Origin: CAMYOC01 sp963704875
Lineage (GTDB): Bacteria > Pseudomonadota > Gammaproteobacteria > Steroidobacterales > XN24
Assembly (NCBI GenBank): GCA_963704875.1
Contig: CAVPIA010000005.1
Coordinates: 588,370-652,369, forward strand
Direction of reading: 5' to 3'
DNA: 64,000 nt
A program made the position numbers and the translations under genes. This document shows positions 1-8,392 of this stretch, in pieces. Position 1 is the first letter of the stretch, and each line of letters starts with the position of its first letter. A model generated the notes under the pieces. That model saw nothing but the letters and a program-made list of their open reading frames with translations, ran no database searches and was not told the DNA's origin.

Positions 1-825
1 TGGCTCGGAAAGATCCGGCGGCGTGGGTTGTGGGCGTGCTTCGAACCCGGCGAAATATTTCTCGACCATGGCGAAAACCTGATCCGGGTCGACATCGCCG
101 GTGACCACGATTACCGCGTTGTTTGGCGCGTAGTAGACGTCATGGAATTCCTTGACCGTCTCCAGGGTTGCGGCATCCAGGTCTTCCATGTCACCCCAGA
201 AATTGTGTCCGTTCTGCCAGTTCTCGTAGGCGGTCTCGTTTATCCGTACGCTGATAAATTCCGCGTAGGGCTGATTCTGTATCTTCATCCGATACTCGTT
301 CTTGACCACTTCGCGCTGGTTGTCCAGGTTCTCCTGATTGACCGTCAGACGACCCATACGGTCGGCCTCCGCCCACAACACCGGTTCGATCACATTGACC
401 GGGATCACTTCGTAGTAGAGCGTCGTATCCGGCTTGGTCTGGCCCTGGATCACGCCACCGTTGCCTGAAATCAGTTGATCAAATCCGCCCTTGGGCAGGT
501 TGGCAGACCCCTGGAACATCATGTGTTCAAACAAGTGGGAGAAGCCGGTCAAACCCTTTGGCTCGGTTCGCAGGCCGACCTTGTAGTAGACGGCGATGGT
601 CGCCGTCGGGGCGGTGGCATCCGGAGATACTACGACCTTAAGACCGTTATCCAGCGTTCGATAGAAAATCGGGACTTTGAAACTGCTGGCCTGTGGACTG
701 CCGGCGGCGTCTGATGACTGCTTGTTTGTCGGTGCACCACTCTGGCCACAGCCGCCGGACAACAACAGCGCTGCGGTCAGAATCAGTATGCGTGGGGCCT
801 TTCTGTGCGGCCGGGTAGAACTCAT
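1..825 (-). CDS. M16 family zinc metallopeptidase, lipoprotein (partial, 3' end outside window)
   Basis: The frame is open from an ATG at 825 to the window edge, giving the first 275 residues. It begins with a lipoprotein signal peptide: basic n-region, hydrophobic stretch and a lipobox LSGGC. An M16 domain follows, with the inverted zinc motif HLFEH near residue 98 (HxxEH) and the downstream glutamate of NQREVVKNEYR that normally completes the zinc site. Known M16 proteins (pitrilysin/PqqL type) degrade peptides; a lipobox implies attachment to the inner or outer membrane facing the periplasm. An AGGAG ribosome site lies about 8 bases upstream of the ATG. It follows the SDR gene on the same strand after 58 bases and may be co-transcribed or have its own promoter. 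The family and start are well supported; substrate is unknown. Confidence 0.85.
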   Translation of the reverse strand, partial: MSSTRPHRKAPRILILTAALLLSGGCGQSGAPTNKQSSDAAGSPQASSFKVPIFYRTLDNGLKVVVSPDATAPTATIAVYYKVGLRTEPKGLTGFSHLFEHMMFQGSANLPKGGFDQLISGNGGVIQGQTKPDTTLYYEVIPVNVIEPVLWAEADRMGRLTVNQENLDNQREVVKNEYRMKIQNQPYAEFISVRINETAYENWQNGHNFWGDMEDLDAATLETVKEFHDVYYAPNNAVIVVTGDVDPDQVFAMVEKYFAGFEARPQPTPPDLSEP

Positions 826-845
826 GGAGTAACTCCTGGATCGCC

Positions 846-881
846 GAGATATTGGCGGAGATATTGGCGGAAATATTGGGC
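846..881. repeat. three tandem 12-base units
   Basis: The unit gagatattggcg occurs at 846-857 and 858-869, with a slightly diverged third copy (gaaatattgggc) at 870-881. The array fills most of the gap between the SDR stop and the M16 gene's ribosome site. Each unit contains the palindrome AATATT. No function can be assigned; it could be a slipped-strand expansion or a small operator array. Confidence 0.7.
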
Positions 882-883
882 GA

Positions 884-1651
884 TCACTTTGCTTGCATGC
901 GGATGGCGCCGTCCTGGCGGATGGTTTCGGCGTTAAGCATCACCGCGCCATAGATATACGCCACCAGATCGGCGAATTCCTCGGGCCGACCCAGACGTGA
1001 CGGGAACGGCACCTGGGACGCGAGAGAGGCCTGAATCTCTTCTGGCATGCTCGCCATCATCGGCGTCAGAAAAATGCCGGGTGCCACGGTGTTGACCCGG
1101 ATGCCGAGACGCGAAAACTCCCGCGCCAGAGGCAAGGCCATCCCGGCCACGCCGGCCTTGGACGCGGAGTAGGCGGCCTGCCCGATCTGGCCTTCAAACG
1201 CAGCGACCGAGGCGGTATTGACGATCACGCCGCGTTCGCCTTCCTCATTGGGTTCATTGTGTTGCATCGCGCTGGCAGCGGCCTTGCACATCAGGAATGT
1301 GCCGATCAGGTTGACCTGTATGACTTTGGAAAAATATTCGCCGGGCATTGGGCCATCTCGTCCCAATACGCGCGCAGCGCCAAGGATTCCGGCGCAATTC
1401 ACGCATAGCGTGACGCTGCCAAAAACTTCCATCGCTTTGTCTACCGCAGCGTTTACTTCTTCTTCGTTGCTGACATCGGTGCGGACAAAGATCGCATGCT
1501 CGCCGATCGCTTCGGCCGCTTCCTGCCCCTGCGCCTCATTCACGTCCAGCATGGCAACCCGGCCGCCTTCGCTGGCGACTCGCTGCGCGACGGCCAATCC
1601 CAGGCCCGATGCAGAACCGGTGACGACGGCGACGGCTTTGCTGATATCCAT
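884..1651 (-). CDS. short-chain dehydrogenase, 3-hydroxyacyl-CoA dehydrogenase type 2-like
   Basis: A 255-residue classical SDR. The nucleotide site TGSASGLG is at residues 11-18, an acidic Asp36 after the second strand favours NAD(H), NCAG is at 85-88, and the catalytic Ser148-Tyr161-Lys165 set is complete (YSASK). The insert after NCAG and the overall pattern resemble HSD10/17-beta-HSD10 proteins, which oxidise short branched 3-hydroxyacyl-CoAs, notably 2-methyl-3-hydroxybutyryl-CoA of isoleucine breakdown. It lies downstream of the leucine genes on the same strand, 141 bases after HMG-CoA lyase. A role in branched-chain acyl-CoA oxidation is inferred from this context; the exact substrate is not shown. 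Confidence 0.85.
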   Translation of the reverse strand: MDISKAVAVVTGSASGLGLAVAQRVASEGGRVAMLDVNEAQGQEAAEAIGEHAIFVRTDVSNEEEVNAAVDKAMEVFGSVTLCVNCAGILGAARVLGRDGPMPGEYFSKVIQVNLIGTFLMCKAAASAMQHNEPNEEGERGVIVNTASVAAFEGQIGQAAYSASKAGVAGMALPLAREFSRLGIRVNTVAPGIFLTPMMASMPEEIQASLASQVPFPSRLGRPEEFADLVAYIYGAVMLNAETIRQDGAIRMQAK

Positions 1652-1792
1652 GGTCTACTACTCCCTTGCCCGAATTTGCGCGGGCGATTTCAAAATCGGT
1701 CTGCCTTGTTTTGTCCATGCGGTCGCCGAAAGGCCACATGGCAATGATTCGGGGCCGCCGCATGTCCGATGTCTGACACGGTTTCAGGCCGC

Positions 1793-2713
1793 TCAGCCCG
1801 CCACATCCAGATCTGACAGGCCGGCAATCATACCGAGCTTGCTTGCCGGTCGGCGACCCAGCGCATCGCTGATGAACAGGCTGGCCTCCATCAGACCGTC
1901 TGCATCCACCCCGGTTTCGATACCCATGCCATGCAGCATGTAGACCAGGTCTTCCGTAGCCACATTGCCGGTCGCGCCCCTGGCATAGGGACATCCCCCC
2001 AGTCCGGCGACTGCCGCGTCCACGGTGGTTACTCCGATCTCGAGGCAGGCAAGTATATTGGCCAGCGCCTGGCCCCGGGTGTCATGAAAATGAACCGCGA
2101 TCTGCGGCAGCGGGATGTTTGCCGCCACCGCCTCGACCAGCCGGCGGGCGTGCAGGGGCGTGCCCGCGCCGATGGTATCGCCCAGTGATACTTCATAGCA
2201 GCCAAGATTGATCAGCCGGCGGCTGATCTCGACCACCCGAGCCGGGTCGACCGCGCCCTGATAGGGACAGCCGAGCACACAGGACACGTAGGCACGAACC
2301 TTGATGTCCGCCTCTCGGGCGGCAGCGATCACCTCGGCGATCCGCTCCAGCGATTCTTCGACGTCAGCATTGATATTGTGTTGATTGAACGCATCGGAGG
2401 CGGCGGTAAATACAGCGATTTCGCGTACTCCGCTGCTCAGGGCCCGATGCAGGCCCTTCATATTCGGTACCAGCACCGGATAATCCGTGCCCGGCCTGAA
2501 ATCGACACCGTCGAGTACGGCTTCCGCATCAGCAAGTTGCGGAACCCAGCGCGGGCTGACAAAGCTGGTCAGTTCTACTGCCGGCAGACCCGCGGCACTG
2601 AGCCGGTCAATCAGCTCGATCTTGACCTCTGTCGGCACCGGCTGTTTCTCGTTTTGCAGGCCGTCTCTGGGCCCCACTTCAACGATCCGGACCCGCTCTG
2701 GCAGCCGCTTCAT
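1793..2713 (-). CDS. mvaB: hydroxymethylglutaryl-CoA lyase
   Basis: A 306-residue HMGL-like TIM-barrel enzyme that cleaves HMG-CoA to acetyl-CoA and acetoacetate, the last step of leucine breakdown. Visible motifs are VGPRDGLQNE near the N-terminus, the metal-binding HFHDTRG, and the lyase signature GLGGCPYARGATGN near residue 240, whose cysteine is the catalytic loop residue of the family. The length matches the bacterial enzyme (about 300). Its ATG overlaps the mccA stop in an ATGA arrangement, so translation is probably coupled to the carboxylase subunit. It is also known as liuE in the liu operon. Confidence 0.95.
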   Translation of the reverse strand: MKRLPERVRIVEVGPRDGLQNEKQPVPTEVKIELIDRLSAAGLPAVELTSFVSPRWVPQLADAEAVLDGVDFRPGTDYPVLVPNMKGLHRALSSGVREIAVFTAASDAFNQHNINADVEESLERIAEVIAAAREADIKVRAYVSCVLGCPYQGAVDPARVVEISRRLINLGCYEVSLGDTIGAGTPLHARRLVEAVAANIPLPQIAVHFHDTRGQALANILACLEIGVTTVDAAVAGLGGCPYARGATGNVATEDLVYMLHGMGIETGVDADGLMEASLFISDALGRRPASKLGMIAGLSDLDVAG

Positions 2714-4704
2714 CCGGCGCTCTCTCCAACGGGATCGATGTCGACCAGCGGTGTCTCCGCTTCGACGGAATCGCCCACCGCGAACAGAACCCGGCTGACG
2801 GTCCCGGCCATCTGTGCGGCCAGCGTGTATTCCATCTTCATGCCTTCCATGACAAGCAGGGCCTGGCCAGGTTCCACGCGATCGCCTTCTTTTACGTGGA
2901 CCGCGACGATCCGACCCGGCATCGGCGCGCCCGGATGCGCGTCATCGATGCTGTCGCCGCCGGCAGACTGGTACAGCGGCAGGCGGGTCAACTCATAAGC
3001 GCCGATATCCAGCCCGACAAAACATGCCGCCCCATCGTTGAGTACCGTCGCCTGTATATCCGCATCGCCGACCTGTAGTTCAATATGATCCGCGTCCAGG
3101 CGTCTGCAGCTCACCGGTCGCCAGGTATCGCCGAGACAGGCGTCCCAACCGCCCGCGATTTCCCGCAGCGTGATCTCGTATTCCTCGGCAGAAGCGTCGG
3201 AAAAGCGCATGCGCAGACCGCCGCCGGTGCCGCGCCAGCCATCGTTTCGATCCCACGGCGACCAGGGATCAGAATTCCACGCGGGTGGCCGCTGCTTCAG
3301 CGCAACGCTGCAGGCCGCCGCGATGACTGCGATGTCATGCGCTGCCGGTAGCGCGGCCAGCACCTGATCCAGATACTGATCCAGATAGGCGGTATCCATT
3401 TTCGCCGCGGCAAAGTCCGGATGCGCGGCGATGCTGCGTAGCAAAGGCAGATTGGTCGTGGGGCCGGTCAGCAGTGTCCGCGCCAGGGCGTGGCGCAGTT
3501 GCTCTGTCGCGCTGGCACGATCCGCACCCCAGACGATCAGTTTGGCCAGCATCGGGTCATAGTGGATGCTGACCTCATCGCCATCTTCGACACCGGTATC
3601 GATACGCAGATCACCGCTGGTCGGGTAAAGAAAACGACCAATACGACCAGTGGATGGCAGGAAGCCGTTGAACGGGTTTTCGGCATAGATCCGCGCTTCT
3701 ATGGCGTGGCCATGCGCAGAGATTTCATTCTGCGAGCATGGCAGAGCCTCTCCCGCTGCCACCCGCAGCTGCCACTCGACCAGATCGATACCGGTGATGG
3801 CTTCGGTTATCGGGTGCTCGACCTGAAGCCGGGTATTCATCTCCATAAAGAAGAATTCGCCCGAGGCGTCGAGCAGGAATTCGACGGTACCGGCGTTGAC
3901 ATAGTCCACCGCGCGGGCCGCGGCCAGCGCCGCCTCGGTCAGGCGTTGGCGCAGTTTTGTGTCGACGACAGGTGACGGAGATTCCTCAATGATCTTCTGG
4001 TGGCGGCGCTGGATCGAGCATTCGCGCTCGAACAGATGCACGAGCTGGCCGTGGCTGTCGCCGATGATCTGTACCTCGACATGGCGCGGCTCGGTCACGT
4101 AGCGCTCCACGATCATCCGTGTATCGCCAAATGCTGCCGCGGCCTCGCGCCGGGCGCCGGCGAGCGCGGCATCCCAGCCGGATTCATCACGCACCACGCG
4201 CATGCCCTTGCCGCCACCGCCGGCGGATGCTTTCAACATCAGCGGATATCCTGTCTCCCGCGCGGCCTCGCGCAGGCTGGCGTCGTCCTGGGCATCGCCG
4301 TCATATCCAGGCACCACCGGTACGCCCGCCGCCGCCATGATCTGCCGGGCGCGGCTCTTCGATCCCATGAGTCGTATGGTCTCCGCATCCGGCCCGATAA
4401 AGGCCAGTCCGGCAGCGTCGCAGGCATCTGCAAACAGCGGGTTCTCTGACAGGAACCCGTAGCCGGGGTGGATCGCATCCGCGCCGCGTTCGCGCGCAAG
4501 CTCGATCAGCTTCTCGATCCGCAAATAGGATTCGTCCGGGCGCAGGCCGCCAAGATCTGCCGCCTCGTCAGCCAGGCGTGCGTGCCTCGCGCCGGCATCG
4601 GCGCTCGAGTGCACGGCGATGCTGTAAACGCCGAGCCGCTGGCAGCTGCGAATGATGCGGCAGGCGATTTCGCCCCGATTGGCGATCAGCAGGCGATCGA
4701 ACAT
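2710..4704 (-). CDS. liuD: methylcrotonyl-CoA carboxylase, biotin-carrying alpha subunit
   Basis: A 664-residue acyl-CoA carboxylase alpha chain. The order is an N-terminal biotin carboxylase domain (starts MFDRLLIANRGEIA), the ATP-grasp loop SAGGGGKGMR, the substrate region EHPITEAITGIDLVEWQLR, a linker/BT region, and a C-terminal biotinyl domain with EGMKME, in which Lys623 would carry biotin. It charges biotin with bicarbonate for the beta subunit (5545-7155). The longer open frame to 4872 is only read-through of the hydratase gene. The ATG at 4704 is chosen because the family begins there and because it forms a TGATG overlap with the hydratase stop. The liu-operon setting supports 3-methylcrotonyl-CoA rather than propionyl- or geranyl-CoA as substrate. 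Confidence 0.95.
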   Translation of the reverse strand: MFDRLLIANRGEIACRIIRSCQRLGVYSIAVHSSADAGARHARLADEAADLGGLRPDESYLRIEKLIELARERGADAIHPGYGFLSENPLFADACDAAGLAFIGPDAETIRLMGSKSRARQIMAAAGVPVVPGYDGDAQDDASLREAARETGYPLMLKASAGGGGKGMRVVRDESGWDAALAGARREAAAAFGDTRMIVERYVTEPRHVEVQIIGDSHGQLVHLFERECSIQRRHQKIIEESPSPVVDTKLRQRLTEAALAAARAVDYVNAGTVEFLLDASGEFFFMEMNTRLQVEHPITEAITGIDLVEWQLRVAAGEALPCSQNEISAHGHAIEARIYAENPFNGFLPSTGRIGRFLYPTSGDLRIDTGVEDGDEVSIHYDPMLAKLIVWGADRASATEQLRHALARTLLTGPTTNLPLLRSIAAHPDFAAAKMDTAYLDQYLDQVLAALPAAHDIAVIAAACSVALKQRPPAWNSDPWSPWDRNDGWRGTGGGLRMRFSDASAEEYEITLREIAGGWDACLGDTWRPVSCRRLDADHIELQVGDADIQATVLNDGAACFVGLDIGAYELTRLPLYQSAGGDSIDDAHPGAPMPGRIVAVHVKEGDRVEPGQALLVMEGMKMEYTLAAQMAGTVSRVLFAVGDSVEAETPLVDIDPVGESAG

Positions 4705-5504
4705 CAGCTTCCGGTCGTCCACTTCGGCGGTCGTTTCTCCAGAAAAGCGCCAAGGCCTTCCTGGCCTTCTTCTGCAATGCGCAACTGGGCGATCAGTTCG
4801 GCAGTCCGGCGGCGCAGGGCCTGGTCGGCAGCCAGCGTGTGGCCGTCCACCATATGGATCAGTTCTTTGCATTCGCGCATCGCCGCCGGGCCGCCGTTGA
4901 GCAACATATCGACCTGGTCGCCAACCGCCTCATCGAGTCGACCCTCGGCTGCGATCTCATGGATCATCCCTATACGCCGGGCTTTGCGTGCTGTCATTGC
5001 TTCGCCGGTGAGAAAGAACCGGCGCGCATGACGGACGCCGATAGCATCGACCACATACGGCGAAATGACCGCCGGCACCAGTCCGAGCCGGACCTCGCTC
5101 AATGCGAATCGGGCGCCTTTGGTGGCGATGGCGATATCACAGCAGCAGACCAGTCCGACACCGCCGCCAAAGGCGTGACCGTTGATCCGGGCGATGGTCG
5201 GTTTTGGCAACGCGTTCAGGGTGGCCATCAACTCCGACAGCTTCAGTGCATCCTCCAGATTCTCCGCTTCACCGTATGCGGCCATCGAGCGCATCCATTC
5301 CATATCGGCGCCGCTGCAGAATGCGCTGCCGGCGCCGGTAAGAACCACCACACGCACGTCTTTGTTTGCCGCGGTATCGACCAGCGTCTGCGTCAGTCGC
5401 TCGATCAGCGCGTCATCGAACGCGTTGCGGACCGCTGGGCGATTTATCGTCAGTGTGGCGACGCCGCGACCGTCGACCTCAAGCAGTACTGTCTTTGCTG
5501 ACAT
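4704..5504 (-). CDS. liuC: methylglutaconyl-CoA hydratase (enoyl-CoA hydratase family)
   Basis: A 266-residue crotonase-family protein. The oxyanion-hole segments are visible: FCSGADMEWM in the first half and NGHAFGGGVGLVC followed by ALSEVRLGLVPA. Family members in liu operons hydrate 3-methylglutaconyl-CoA to HMG-CoA, between the carboxylase and the lyase. The frame is open to 5591, but the ATG at 5504 has a GGAG ribosome site and gives a normal N-terminus (MSAKTVLLEV), whereas the extra 29 residues look like non-coding leader. It sits between the two carboxylase subunits, 40 bases after mccB, and its stop overlaps the mccA start by one base. Confidence 0.93.
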   Translation of the reverse strand: MSAKTVLLEVDGRGVATLTINRPAVRNAFDDALIERLTQTLVDTAANKDVRVVVLTGAGSAFCSGADMEWMRSMAAYGEAENLEDALKLSELMATLNALPKPTIARINGHAFGGGVGLVCCCDIAIATKGARFALSEVRLGLVPAVISPYVVDAIGVRHARRFFLTGEAMTARKARRIGMIHEIAAEGRLDEAVGDQVDMLLNGGPAAMRECKELIHMVDGHTLAADQALRRRTAELIAQLRIAEEGQEGLGAFLEKRPPKWTTGS

Positions 5505-5544
5505 CAGGAACTCCGTCTGCCTGCCCGTCGATCGGGCCGGTGAT

Positions 5545-7155
5545 TTACATGCGAAAGATTGCGTAAGGCCCTTCAAGCCGATCCGGTGCATTGCCGGAGG
5601 CAGAAATTGCCAGCGCGAGGATTCTGCGCGTATCCAGCGGATCGATGACGCCGTCGTCCCACAATCTCGCGGAGGCGTAGTAGGGGTGTCCCTGGGTTTC
5701 GTATTGCTGTCGGATCTCAGCCTCGAATGCGGTCCGGTCCGCCGCTGGCCATTCTTCGCCGCGGGCGCTCAAACCGTCCTGCCGAACGGTCGCCAGCACC
5801 GATGCCGCCTGTTCGCCACCCATCACCGAGATTCTGGCATTCGGCCAGGTCCATAGCATCCGCGCGCCATAGGCACGGCCGCACATGGCGTAGTTTCCTG
5901 CGCCGAAAGAGCCACCGATGATCACAGTGAATTTGGGCACCGTGGCGGTGGCGACCGCGTTGACCATTTTGGCCCCGTCCTTGGCAATGCCGGCGTTTTC
6001 ATATTTCTTGCCGACCATGAATCCAGTGATGTTCTGCAGGAATACCAGTGGTACCCGGCGCCGGTTACACAGCTGGACAAAATGCGCGCCTTTGAGCGCC
6101 GACTCCGAGAACAGAATTCCGTTGTTGGCGATGATGCCCACCGGGTAGCCGTGGATATGGGCGAAGCCGCAGACCAGGGTCTTGCCGTACAGGGGTTTGA
6201 ATTCGGTCAGCTCCGAGGCATCCACGATTCGCGCGATGATTTCTCTGACTTCACAGGGATGACGCGTATCCTGGGGCACAGCACCATACAATTCACTGGC
6301 CGGGTAGGCAGGCTCGCGGGGCTCACGCACGGCAAGCGTGATCTGCTTGCGCCGATTGAGCGCAGCGACAATGTCTCTGGCGATGTTCAACGCATGCGTA
6401 TCGTCATTCGCAAGATGATCAGTGACGCCCGATACGCGACTGTGCACCTCTCCGCCGCCCAGCGATTCCGCATCAACGACTTCGCCGGTGGCGGCCTTGA
6501 CCAGCGGCGGGCCACCCAGAAAGATTGTGCCCTGCTCGCGGACGATAATCGCTTCGTCGCACATCGCCGGCACGTAGGCGCCGCCCGCTGTGCATGAGCC
6601 CATGACGACAGCGATCTGTGGGATGCCGGCCGCGGACAGATGGGCCTGGTTATAAAAAATCCGCCCGAAATGTTCCCGATCCGGGAAAACCTCATCCTGC
6701 ATGGGCAGGAAAGCGCCGCCCGAGTCGACCAGATAGATACACGGCAGGTGATTCTCCAGCGCGATCTCCTGCGCTCGCAGGTGCTTCTTCACTGTCATCG
6801 GGAAGTAAGTGCCGCCTTTGACCGTGGCATCGTTGGCAACCACCATGACCTCGGTGCCGTGCACGCGGCCGATCCCGGTGATGATCCCGGCACAGGGCGC
6901 GGCATCGTCGTACAGGCCGTGCGCGGCCAGCGCGGACAACTCCAGGAACGGGCTGCCTTCATCCAGTAGCGCTTCAATGCGCTGCCGGGGCAGCAGTTTT
7001 TCGCGCTCGATGTGTTTCTTGCGCGCCCGCTCGCTGCCGCCGAGTGCGGTCCTGGCCAGCTGTTCTTTGAGATCGCTGACCAGGGCCTCCATGCGGCGTG
7101 CATTGGCGGCGAAATCGTCGCTGCGGATGTCCAGTTGCGATCGTATACGTGGCAT
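5545..7155 (-). CDS. liuB: methylcrotonyl-CoA carboxylase, carboxyltransferase beta subunit
   Basis: A 536-residue acyl-CoA carboxyltransferase with paired N- and C-terminal crotonase-like halves. It starts with the typical beta-subunit region (LLPRQRIEALLDEGSPFLEL), has YLVDSGGAFLPMQDEVFPD for CoA binding, GSCTAGGAYVPAM as an oxyanion glycine motif, and GGSFGAGNYAMCGRAYGA in the second half. It transfers the carboxyl group from biotin to 3-methylcrotonyl-CoA. The length fits MccB (about 535), not shorter PccB chains with other signatures. It lies 27 bases after the thiolase gene in the operon. Confidence 0.95.
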   Translation of the reverse strand: MPRIRSQLDIRSDDFAANARRMEALVSDLKEQLARTALGGSERARKKHIEREKLLPRQRIEALLDEGSPFLELSALAAHGLYDDAAPCAGIITGIGRVHGTEVMVVANDATVKGGTYFPMTVKKHLRAQEIALENHLPCIYLVDSGGAFLPMQDEVFPDREHFGRIFYNQAHLSAAGIPQIAVVMGSCTAGGAYVPAMCDEAIIVREQGTIFLGGPPLVKAATGEVVDAESLGGGEVHSRVSGVTDHLANDDTHALNIARDIVAALNRRKQITLAVREPREPAYPASELYGAVPQDTRHPCEVREIIARIVDASELTEFKPLYGKTLVCGFAHIHGYPVGIIANNGILFSESALKGAHFVQLCNRRRVPLVFLQNITGFMVGKKYENAGIAKDGAKMVNAVATATVPKFTVIIGGSFGAGNYAMCGRAYGARMLWTWPNARISVMGGEQAASVLATVRQDGLSARGEEWPAADRTAFEAEIRQQYETQGHPYYASARLWDDGVIDPLDTRRILALAISASGNAPDRLEGPYAIFRM

Positions 7156-7182
7156 GGTTTGAGTCTGTCGCCTCGTTGGTGT

Positions 7183-8367
7183 CTAGAGGGTCCGGACGCC
7201 GATGGCTGTCGCCTCGCCGCCACCAATGCAAAGCGAGGCGATACCTGTCTGCAGCTCGCGCCGACGCAGCGCGTGAATCAGCGTGACGATCAGGCGGGCA
7301 CCGCTTGCGCCGATCGGATGACCGAGCGCGCAGGCACCTCCGTTGACGTTGACCTTGTCGTGGTCGAGCTCCAGGTCATGGATCGCCGCCATTGTTACGA
7401 CCGCGAAGGCCTCATTGATTTCGTACAGATCAACATCCCCTGTGTTCCAGCCCAGCTTCTCCTGCAGCGACTGAATCGCGAAAACCGGAGCGGTCGTAAA
7501 CCACTCTGGCGCTTGCGCGAAACCGCTATGGCCGGCGATTTCCGCCAGCGGCTTGATGCCGCGCCGTTCGGCTTCGGACCGGCGCATCAATATCAGCGCC
7601 GCAGCGCCGTCAGAGATCGATGAGGAACTGGCAGCGGTGACGGTTCCGCCGTCGCGGCGGAATGCAGGACGCATTTCCGGGATCTTGCTGATATCGCATC
7701 GGCCTGGCTCTTCATCGGTATCCACCAGGGTCTCTCCGCGACGGGACTTGACTGTTACCGGCGCGATCTCGTCGCCAAAAGCGCCATCCTGGATCGCGCT
7801 CAGCGCGCGTTCTACTGACGCAATTGAAAAACGATCCTGGGCCTCACGCGAGAATTGATACTTGTCCGCGGTAAGCTCGGCAAAATGCCCCATCATGTTG
7901 TTGTCGTAGGGATTCTGCAGACCGTCAAGAAACATGTGATCGAGGACCTGCTGGTGGCCCAGCCGATAGCCTTGCCGGGCCTTGGGCAGCAGATACGGCG
8001 CCAGGCTCATCGATTCCATGCCGCCGGCGAGCACGATATCGGCCGATCCGGCACTGATAAGGTCGTGCGCCATCATCACGGCCTTCATCCCTGAACCGCA
8101 GACCTTGTTGATCGTGGTACAGGCAGTCGCCGTTGTCAGACCGGCAGCCAGCGCGGCCTGTCGGGCAGGCGCCTGGCCGATGCCAGCAGGCAGCACGCAG
8201 CCAAGGATCGCCTCGTTGATATCTTCCGCGGCCAGACCGGCATCCTCGACCGCAGCGGCTGCGGCCGCGGCACAGAGCTCAGGGGCCGGGACGGAGGACA
8301 AGCTGCCCTGAAAAGATCCGATTGGGGTACGGCGGGCGGAAACAATAACGACGCTTTCTTCGCTCAA
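7183..8367 (-). CDS. acetyl-CoA C-acyltransferase (thiolase)
   Basis: A 394-residue thiolase. The nucleophile Cys90 is in INKVCGSGMK, the GGMES motif follows, His350 is in GHPIGASGAR, and the second catalytic Cys380 is in CIGGGEATA. Length and motifs match tetrameric degradative/biosynthetic thiolases of the AtoB/PhaA class. Within this operon it could cleave acetoacetyl-CoA or the 2-methylacetoacetyl-CoA that an HSD10-like dehydrogenase would make; the sequence does not decide. It is 25 bases downstream of the isovaleryl-CoA dehydrogenase gene. Confidence 0.92.
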   Translation of the reverse strand: MSEESVVIVSARRTPIGSFQGSLSSVPAPELCAAAAAAAVEDAGLAAEDINEAILGCVLPAGIGQAPARQAALAAGLTTATACTTINKVCGSGMKAVMMAHDLISAGSADIVLAGGMESMSLAPYLLPKARQGYRLGHQQVLDHMFLDGLQNPYDNNMMGHFAELTADKYQFSREAQDRFSIASVERALSAIQDGAFGDEIAPVTVKSRRGETLVDTDEEPGRCDISKIPEMRPAFRRDGGTVTAASSSSISDGAAALILMRRSEAERRGIKPLAEIAGHSGFAQAPEWFTTAPVFAIQSLQEKLGWNTGDVDLYEINEAFAVVTMAAIHDLELDHDKVNVNGGACALGHPIGASGARLIVTLIHALRRRELQTGIASLCIGGGEATAIGVRTL

Positions 8368-8392
8368 TGCGCAAACTCCTTGGTGTAGCCGA

